Source: Lentisalinibacter sp037382365 (GTDB lineage: Bacteria; Pseudomonadota; Gammaproteobacteria; Steroidobacterales; Woeseiaceae). Taken from it: 10,866 nucleotides of DNA. Below are positions 1 to 5,823 of the stretch, in pieces. The notes beneath the pieces are model-generated. The model saw only the letters and a program-made list of their open reading frames with translations. It made no database searches and was not told where the DNA came from. Location of the stretch: NCBI GenBank assembly GCA_037382365.1, contig JARRPZ010000155.1, forward strand, positions 1 to 10,866. The letters run 5' to 3'. Each line of letters starts with the position of its first letter. The stretch's first letter is position 1. The translations under genes and the position numbers were made by a program.

Positions 1-576
1 GCGGAGCAGGCGATCTCCGAGGGCCGCTTCCACTACCTCGCCCTCGGCGACCGCCATTCCGTGACGCCGGTGGGGGACAGCGGCCGCATCCGTTATTCGG
101 GCGCGCCGGTCGCCACCGACTTCGTCGAAGACGCACCGAACCAGGCGCTGCTGGTCGAGGCCGACGCGGACCATTGCGAAGTCACGCCCCTCCCCGTCGG
201 CGACTGGCACTTCGTGGCCGAGCAATTCACCGTCAACGACGCCGACGACGTGGCCCGTTTCCGCGGCTGGCTCGAGCACCTGCCGGCGAAGGAACGGACG
301 GCGGTGAAGGTCGGTTTCACCGGCAGCGTGAATCTCGCCACCGCCGCCGCACTGGACGAGATCATGGACACCCGCCGCGATCTCTTCGCGAGTCTGCGCC
401 GGCGTGAGCGCACCACGGATCTCGCCATCCTCCCCGACGAACTCGACCAGGACTCGGTCTCGCTGGCGGGCTACGCGAAGGCCACCTGGGACGAACTGTT
501 GACGCAGTCGAAGACGGGAGACGACACGGCGCAGGACGCGCTGCGGCTCCTGTACCGCCTGTCCGGTTCCACATGA
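1..576 (+). CDS. SbcD/YhaO-like metallophosphoesterase (DNA exonuclease subunit), C-terminal part
   Basis: The reading frame is open from base 1 and ends at TGA 574-576, giving 191 residues of a protein whose N-terminus lies outside the window. The segment HYLALGDRHS (residues 11-20 of the fragment) matches the last metal-binding motif of Mre11/SbcD-type calcineurin-like phosphoesterases, usually ALGHxH. The next stretch, RIRYSGAPVATDF, is the typical strand and loop closing the catalytic domain (family pattern: tyrosine, small residue, G-x-P, then F or FDE). The remaining ~140 residues would be the capping domain that contacts the ATPase partner. Such enzymes are Mn-dependent nucleases acting on DNA ends in the cytoplasm together with a Rad50/SbcC-like ATPase; a fitting partner starts at 2444. 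The first His of GHxH is Asp here, a variant I recall from related bacterial exonucleases. Family assignment is fairly sure; the exact substrate is unknown. Confidence 0.8.
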   Translation, partial: AEQAISEGRFHYLALGDRHSVTPVGDSGRIRYSGAPVATDFVEDAPNQALLVEADADHCEVTPLPVGDWHFVAEQFTVNDADDVARFRGWLEHLPAKERTAVKVGFTGSVNLATAAALDEIMDTRRDLFASLRRRERTTDLAILPDELDQDSVSLAGYAKATWDELLTQSKTGDDTAQDALRLLYRLSGST

Positions 577-580
577 TCCC

Positions 581-631
581 GTAGGAGGACCTTCGGGCCC
601 GATACCGATCGCGGCGGAAGCCGCTCCTATC
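581..631. repeat. REP-like inverted doublet between convergent genes
   Basis: The element starts GTAGGAGGACC and ends GCCGCTCCTATC, so its two ends are inverted copies of a GTAGGAG/GATAGGAG head. Each half can fold. Bases 611-624 form GCGGC, loop GGAA, GCCGC (5 bp, perfect). Bases 587-600 pair GGACC with GGCCC around a TTCG loop, with one mismatch. The head plus GCGGCTTC...GCCGCGAT, read on the minus strand, closely resembles the widespread REP sequences of Pseudomonas and Xanthomonas relatives. It fills most of the gap between two convergent stop codons (576 and 656), the usual place for REPs, where the hairpins can protect mRNA 3' ends or help termination. Confidence 0.7.
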
Positions 632-655
632 ACAGAGGAGGTCGGGCACGCGGGC

Positions 656-2227
656 CTAACGCAGCTCTCCCTCCCAGTGCCTGGGTCGGTAGTGCTCGTC
701 GACGATGCGTGCCGGGACGCCGGCCGGTAACACCCGCAGCGTCTTCAGGAATTCGATGATCGTGTCGCGTCCCCGGTCGTCCAGCCGGCGCCAGTTCTCG
801 CGGGCGTAATCCGCTTCCCCGGCATGTGCCTCGATGGCCTCGCGCAGGGTCGTGAACTTGCCGTGATGGAAGTAGGGTGCCGTGCTGGCCACGCCCCAGA
901 GTCGTGCCGTTAGGAAGCGGCAGTTGCCGGCGAAGAATTCCGCGCTACCCGGGGCGAAGTGCATGTTCAGCGGCTCGCAGTTCGGGTCCGGATCGCCGTC
1001 TCCCGAGCCCGACGTGATGTCGTGCAACCGGAAGTCCGTGTAGGCGGGCACGGCGACCACATCGCGGCGCGCGTGCAGTCGCGGCCGCTCGAATTCGCCG
1101 CTGTTCAGATTCACCGCGACCACGGCGGCCTCGCCCGGTCGGAGGTTGCCTGCCGGGTTGTACGGATTCGGCTCGGTGAATATCCACCCGCCCTGCTCGA
1201 GGCGCAGGGCCGGGCGATGACAATCCGCGCAGCCGATGGCGAGGAAACGGGCCTCGCCTTCGAGGACGGCCGCCTCGATCTGCCGGTCCCGCGGTATCAC
1301 CCGGCCGGGTACGGCCAGCGTCGCCTGGAAGAGCGAGACCGCGGTCAGGTCGGCCCGGGTGAGTTCCGAGCGGTGACCGTCGCCGTCGGGATCGCCCGTC
1401 CCGAATCGCTCCGCCGACTGCATGCCGTGGTGATGATTGAACGCGTTGTTCGCGAACTCACGCAGCGAGACGACTGCGCTCGCCTGGTGGAATGGCCGGA
1501 TCAGCAAAGAGGGCGGGTCGTCCGGCCCGGTACTGGTCAGACTGGGCGCCGGCAGCGTACTCAGGCCGGAGACGTCCCAGCTGCCGTCGCCGTCACGGGC
1601 GAGCCTGCCGAATTCGATGCCCTTGGCCGTCAGCATCACGCTCTCGCCGGGGCCCAGTCGATCCCGCTGGTCCTGCAGGGCCGCCGTGATCCGCCGCGCC
1701 AGCATCTCGATATAGCCGGAACCGAACATGCCCACGGTGTTTCGTTCGTTGGCGATGTCCTGCAGCGTGACGACCCTGCCCGACTCGTCACGGCCGCCCC
1801 GGACCGGGATCGGGTCCGAGTCGTCGAAGGTGGCGAAATCGAAACGCTGGCCGAGTACGAAGACGTTGGCCACCTGGTCGCCGGCGCCTCCGCTGCGGGG
1901 CTGGTTGTGGCAGCCGGCGCAGGAATTCGCGTCGGGGCCGGAGAGACGGTTGAAATTGCGCGGGAAGACGAGGGGCGCGGACGGATCCGCCAGGTCCCTG
2001 CCGGTGCCGGTGGTGAAGGGCCGGCCGCCGCCGTCCTGCCCGGTCCAGCGCGCGTCGAACAGCAACCGGCCGTGCCCGACCAGTTCCGCCGCGGACAGCG
2101 TGGTTTCTTCGCCGTCGTGCAGGTGCCGCGGCAGCGCCCGTTCCGAACCGAGCTCTCCCGCCTGCACCGCCGCGGTGCCGAGCAGCAATATCAACACCAG
2201 CGCGTTTCCTCTTCCCCTCTGCTTCAT
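656..2227 (-). CDS. Exported di-heme c-type oxidoreductase, DHOR (DUF1111) family
   Basis: The protein has 523 residues. The start at 2225-2227 is chosen because GGGAGG lies seven bases upstream and the N-terminus MKQRGRGNALVLILLLG is a Sec signal peptide with likely cleavage after AVQA (residue 23). The open frame runs far upstream of this, but only as high-GC shadow. Two heme-binding motifs are seen: CAGCH at 103-107 and CADCH at 333-337. NHHHGMQ (264-270), a calcium-loop-like DPDGDG (279-284) and APYFHHGKFTTLREAIEAH (450-468) are hallmarks of the di-heme oxidoreductase/MauG-like group; YxHxG occurs in this position in cytochrome c peroxidases too. It should act in the periplasm, transferring electrons or reducing peroxide; the family was once annotated as thiol oxidoreductase, and the true substrate is generally unknown. 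It is transcribed alone, divergent from the ATPase gene at 2444 and convergent with the phosphoesterase gene. Confidence 0.88.
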   Translation of the reverse strand: MKQRGRGNALVLILLLGTAAVQAGELGSERALPRHLHDGEETTLSAAELVGHGRLLFDARWTGQDGGGRPFTTGTGRDLADPSAPLVFPRNFNRLSGPDANSCAGCHNQPRSGGAGDQVANVFVLGQRFDFATFDDSDPIPVRGGRDESGRVVTLQDIANERNTVGMFGSGYIEMLARRITAALQDQRDRLGPGESVMLTAKGIEFGRLARDGDGSWDVSGLSTLPAPSLTSTGPDDPPSLLIRPFHQASAVVSLREFANNAFNHHHGMQSAERFGTGDPDGDGHRSELTRADLTAVSLFQATLAVPGRVIPRDRQIEAAVLEGEARFLAIGCADCHRPALRLEQGGWIFTEPNPYNPAGNLRPGEAAVVAVNLNSGEFERPRLHARRDVVAVPAYTDFRLHDITSGSGDGDPDPNCEPLNMHFAPGSAEFFAGNCRFLTARLWGVASTAPYFHHGKFTTLREAIEAHAGEADYARENWRRLDDRGRDTIIEFLKTLRVLPAGVPARIVDEHYRPRHWEGELR

Positions 2228-2233
2228 CGTGAA
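2228..2233 (-). promoter_or_regulatory. Start region leading to the di-heme oxidoreductase ATG
   Basis: On the minus strand the sequence just before ATG 2227-2225 reads GGGAGGGTTCACG. The GGGAGG block (about 2235-2240) is a good Shine-Dalgarno match at a spacing of seven bases, with 2228-2233 being part of that spacer. It decides the start among many in-frame upstream candidates in the same long open frame. Confidence 0.6.
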
Positions 2234-2302
2234 CCCTCCCGAAATCCGTTCCGGCTGTCCCGCACGCAAGCTAGCCACAGGCACGCTCCGACTGCCCGCT
2301 CC

Positions 2303-2362
2303 GAAATTGAGATTTCCCTGAAATTTCATCGGCATGTCGCGACCAGCCGTACCGATGCCGAT
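2303..2362. promoter_or_regulatory. Clustered palindromes in the divergent intergenic region (candidate operators)
   Basis: Three symmetric elements lie next to each other in the 216-base gap between the divergent genes. Bases 2303-2316 are GAAAT-TGAG-ATTTC (perfect 5-bp arms). Bases 2319-2328 are TGAAATTTCA, a perfect 10-bp palindrome. Bases 2328-2335 (ATCGGCAT) and 2355-2362 (ATGCCGAT) are perfect inverted 8-bp arms, 27 bases centre to centre, flanking the palindrome GTCGCGAC (2336-2343). The GAAAT/ATTTC cluster is an AT-rich patch in very GC-rich DNA, 76 to 101 bases upstream of the di-heme oxidoreductase start. These look like binding sites for one or two dimeric regulators; which regulator cannot be told from the sequence. 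Confidence 0.4.
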
Positions 2363-2404
2363 ACGCTGGACCGGTGACGTCGCCTCCGTCGGCCCCCGCA
2401 TTGC

Positions 2405-2410
2405 TACACT
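2405..2410 (+). promoter_or_regulatory. Candidate -10 box for the coiled-coil ATPase gene
   Basis: TACACT at 2405-2410 matches the TATAAT consensus at four of six positions and would place transcription start near 2417, about 27 bases before the ATG at 2444. No convincing -35 is seen 16-18 bases upstream, so the call rests on the -10 alone. Confidence 0.25.
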
Positions 2411-2417
2411 CACGGCC

Positions 2418-2444
2418 ATGTCCTCCCGGCCCGCTACTGCCTGA
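2418..2444 (+). CDS. Eight-residue leader ORF overlapping the ATPase start
   Basis: ATG at 2418 opens an eight-codon frame (MSSRPATA) whose TGA (2442-2444) overlaps the ATPase ATG as TGATG. The ATPase start itself has no purine-rich ribosome site, only pyrimidine-rich sequence, so translation could be coupled to this minicistron. If the -10 at 2405-2410 is real, the leader would be almost leaderless. It may equally be chance. Confidence 0.2.
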   Translation: MSSRPATA

Positions 2445-5018
2445 TGCGTCTGCGCCGCCTGGTGCTCGAGAACTGGCGTGGCATCGAGGCGTGCGACGTG
2501 CGCTTCGGCGATGGCGTGACGATCGTCGAAGGGCCGAACGAGGCCGGCAAGTCGACCCTCGTGGAGGCGCTGCTGACGCTGATCCGCGAACTGGATTCCT
2601 CGAAGAAGCAGGCGATCAGGGCGGTGATGCCCGTCGGCCGGGACGTCGGCAGCACGGTGATGGCGGAGATCGACACGGGCGACTATCGCCTCGTCTACTC
2701 CAAGACCTACAACAAGTCTCCCGAGACGACGCTCGAGATACAGGCGCCGGACCGCGAGCAGGTGGGCGGCCGCGAAGCCCACGAGCGGGCCGCCGAGATA
2801 CTCGGGACGACCGTCGATCTCGCCCTCTGGGAGGCGCTGCTGGCGGAGCAGGGCGCGAGTCTCGAGCCCGCGGACCTGAAGAGTTCCAGCGGGCTGTCCG
2901 ACGCCCTGGACGAGGCGGCCGGCACCGCTTCCAGTGCCTCGGGCACGGAGGACACGGACCTCCTGGACGCCGCCCGCGCCGAGTACGAGCGTTATTACAC
3001 GCTGAAGGCCGGGCGGGCCAGGTTCGCCGACCTCGAGACCGACTACGAGGAAGCCGTCGCCGCCCGGGACGCTGCCGAAGCGGCGCTGGCCGAGGTGGAG
3101 CGGGACACCGAAGCCTGCGAGCGTACCCGCGCCGACGTCCGTCGCCGCCGCGAGGCGATCCCCGGGCTGCGCGCGAAAGTCGACGAGCACCGGGCCGCCT
3201 GGCAGGCGGTCGAAAAACTGCGCCAGGAACTGGAACTGGCCGAGACCCGGCTCGCCACCGCCGCCGAACAGAAGCGTACCGTGGAGAAGGCTCGGGACGA
3301 GCGTAGCGCGCTCGCGGCAGCGATAGCGACGGACGAAAAGACGCTCGCCGAGAAGAAAAAGGCGCAGCAGCCGCTGGCCGACCGTGCTGCCGAGCTGGCG
3401 AACAAAGCCGAATCCGCCCGCCTGGTGGCCGAGGACCGCCGCCGGCGCCGGAACGCGGCCCGCGACCGCCTGGCCCTGGCCCGGGACGACGCCGCCTATC
3501 GGGAAGACCTGGACCGGCTCGCCCGCTACGAGAAGCGTCTGGCCGATCACGCCGAGGTCTCGAAGCAGCTGACGGCCACGGCCGAGACGCTGAACGCCAT
3601 CGCCGTCGACGACGACGGGCTCGAGGCGATCCGCCGGGCGGACCGGGACCTGGAACTCGCCCGCCAGAAACGCGATCTCGCCGCGACCAGCGTCACCGTC
3701 ACCGCCGAGCGCTCGCTCGAATTCACCGTCGAGGACGACACGGTCTCCCTGATCGAGGGCCAGGCGGAGAAACGCACCATCGCCAGCGGCCTGGAGGTGC
3801 GCTTCCCCGGTATCGCGTCCGTGCGCGTGGCGCCGCCCCGTACCGCCGCCGAACTGGAGGCGGATCTCCGCGAGGCGGAGGATGCGGCGGGCCGCCGAGG
3901 TCGAACGCCGCCGCCTGAAGGCCCGCGCCGCCGAGATCCTCACGACCGGGCGCGGCGCGGAGAGCATAGAGGAGATCGCCGAGGCCGTGCGCGCCCTGCG
4001 CGAACGCAACGACGCCTATCGGGAGCAGCGAGCGGGCGACACGGCACTGCCCGGGGATCTCGCCGCCGCCCGCGAGGCCCTCGCCGCCGCCGAGCAGGCG
4101 TTGCAGGACGAGGAGGCGGCGCTGGAGAAGGCGCAACACCAGGAGAGCGAGTTCCGTACCGAACACGCCGGGGCCGACACCGCGCTCCGCGAGGCCCGGG
4201 AGACCCTCATCGGGCTGGAGGCGACGCTGAAAGACCGGCAGGCCCGCCTCGAGGCCGCCCGTGCCGACACGCCGGACGACGCCCTCGAGGCGAAGCTCCG
4301 CGCTGCCGCCGCCGACTTCGGCAAGCTGGACACCGACACCGCCGTCGTGCGCCGCCGCCTGGAGGAACTCGCGCCGGACACCATCGAGGCGCTGTACACG
4401 AACGCGAAAGCCACCCTCGATCGCGCCGAGCGCGACCTGGCGGAGGCCGAGCGCCAGCTGGCCGTGCTGGAAGACCGGCTCGGCCGGGCCCGGGCCGACG
4501 GCCGCTTCGAGGCGCTGGAAGCGGCGGCAGGACGGGTCGAGAGCGCCGGTGAGGCCCTGGCGGCCACCCGCCGCCGTGCCGCCGCCGCCGAGCGCCTGTG
4601 GACCACGCTGAACCGGCACCGGGACGCTGCCCGCCAGGCCTACGTGCAGCCGCTGAAAGCCGCCATCGAACGCCTCGGCCGTATCGTCTACGGCCAGGAC
4701 TTCGAGGTCGGCATCGCCGACGACTGGACACTCGAATCCGTCACCCGCGACGGCCGGAAGCTGCCATTCGAGTCCCTGAGCATCGGCACCCGGGAACAGC
4801 TCGGCATCCTCACCCGCCTCGCCGCCGCCCGCATCGTCGCGGAGCAGGGCGGCGTGCCGCTGATCATCGACGATGCGCTCGGCTTCTCGGATCCTTCCCG
4901 GCTGGAGACCATGGGGGCGGCCATCGCGGCGGCGGGGAAGGAATGCCAGATCATCATCCTCACCTGTACGCCGGGGCGGTTCACCCACGTCGGCAGTGCG
5001 GAGGTGGTGAGGCTGTAG
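2444..5018 (+). pseudogene. SbcC/YhaN-like coiled-coil ATPase, frame broken near 3889 (one extra base)
   Basis: Two overlapping frames together encode one protein. Bases 2444 to about 3890 give the N-terminal half: MRLRRLVLENWRG, then Walker A GPNEAGKST (residues 30-38), then coiled coil. The frame starting one base later continues with coiled coil and the C-terminal ATPase half: signature-like LSIGTREQ (778-785), Walker B VPLIIDDAL (Asp 809, 810 in the repaired protein) and IIILTCTPGRF. Removing one G from GGG 3889-3891 joins them as EDAAAAEVERRR and gives 857 residues. No CxxC zinc hook is present; a beta-rich segment (about residues 416-463) sits at the middle of the coiled coil. The family (SbcC, YhaN) is a cytoplasmic DNA-end ATPase partner of phosphoesterases such as the one at 1-576. 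Whether the shift is a real mutation or a sequencing error is open; as written, no full protein is made. Confidence 0.8.
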
Positions 5019-5024
5019 ATTGCC

Positions 5025-5049
5025 GCCTGCGCCGAGTCGAGGCGCGGGC
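5025..5049 (+). terminator. Strong hairpin just after the coiled-coil ATPase stop
   Basis: GCCTGCGCC (5025-5033), a seven-base loop and GGCGCGGGC (5041-5049) form a nine-bp stem with one G-U wobble, beginning seven bases after TAG 5016-5018. No T-run follows, so it is not a classical intrinsic terminator; it could mark the transcript's 3' end or slow read-through into the ABC genes. Confidence 0.4.
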
Positions 5050-5075
5050 AGCCATCCGGTATCCCAGCCGGCCTG

Positions 5076-5084
5076 TGCGATACT
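5076..5084 (+). promoter_or_regulatory. Candidate extended -10 promoter for the ABC operon
   Basis: TGCGATACT at 5076-5084 is an extended -10 (TG, one base, then GATACT with four of six consensus matches). It lies downstream of the hairpin at 5025-5049 and about 45 bases before the ABC ATPase start, which fits an independent operon. No good -35 is seen, as is allowed for extended -10 promoters. Confidence 0.3.
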
Positions 5085-5128
5085 CTTTCTTCGCGGCGCA
5101 GCCGAGCACGATCATGGCGGGGGATGCG

Positions 5129-5823
5129 ATGCTCGAGATCCGGAATCTCTCCAAGACCTACCCGAACGGCGTTCGGGCGCTGTCCGATGTGAACCTCGAT
5201 ATCCCGCCCGGCATGTACGGACTCCTCGGCCCGAACGGCGCCGGCAAGTCGAGCCTGATGCGCACCATCGCCACGCTGCAGCAGCCGGACAGCGGCACGA
5301 TCCACCTGGATGGCCTGGACGTGCTCGGCCGGCCGGCGGAACTCCGCCGCAAGCTCGGCTACCTGCCCCAGGATTTCGGCGTCTACCCGCGCATCTCTGC
5401 GCTGGCCATGCTCGATCACATGGCCGTGCTGAAGGGCTTCACGGACAAGCGAACCTCCTGTCCGACATCGGCGCGAACAAGGTGGTGATCCTCTCGACGC
5501 ACATCGTGGACGACGTCACGAATCTCTGTCCGCGCATGGCGATCATCGCCCGCGGCCGGATCGTGCGCGAGGGCCGGCCGTCGGAGCTGATCGGCGACCT
5601 GCGCGGTTCGGTCTGGTCCAAGACCGTGGAGCGCGCCGAGGTGGAGGAGCACGGGCGGCGCCACCGGGTCATCTCCTCCAAGCTCCTGGCGGGGCGCAGC
5701 ATCCTGCACGTGCTCTCGGACGGCGACCCCGGTGACGGTTTCGCGGCGCAGGATCCGGACCTGGAGGACGTGTACTTCTCGACCCTGCTGTCGGTGAACA
5801 CGGGCGACGCCGGACACGCCTGA
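5129..5823 (+). pseudogene. ABC transporter ATP-binding protein with internal deletion and frame change
   Basis: The start MLEIRNLSKTYPNG at 5129 has GGCGGGGG five bases upstream; ATG 5114 in the same frame is an alternative. The first part reads as a typical ABC ATPase: Walker A GPNGAGKSS, Q-loop LGYLPQDFG, then DHMAVLKGFTDKR, and stops at 5488 after a short nonsense tail. The C-terminal part resumes in another frame from about 5452: NLLSDIGANKVVILSTH (H-loop), then CPRMAIIARGRIVREGRPSEL and DLEDVYFSTLL, ending at TGA 5821-5823. Between these, family members have about 65 residues containing the FSGGMRQR signature, Walker B and D-loop; all are absent. The frame offset implies a loss of 3n+1 bases, roughly 190-200. 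It should have powered the permease encoded next, overlapping as TGATG. As written it cannot bind and hydrolyse ATP properly. A true deletion or an assembly collapse are both possible. Confidence 0.85.

Noticed and set aside
2228..4009. N-terminal extension of the di-heme oxidoreductase frame up to 4009 on the minus strand
   Set aside because: The true start at 2227 has a good ribosome site and signal peptide; the extension is antisense to the coiled-coil ATPase and has shadow-type composition.
3723..4988. Minus-strand 421-codon open frame opposite the ATPase C-terminal half
   Set aside because: Gly/Leu/Val-rich shadow of a coiled-coil gene; no start context or domain.
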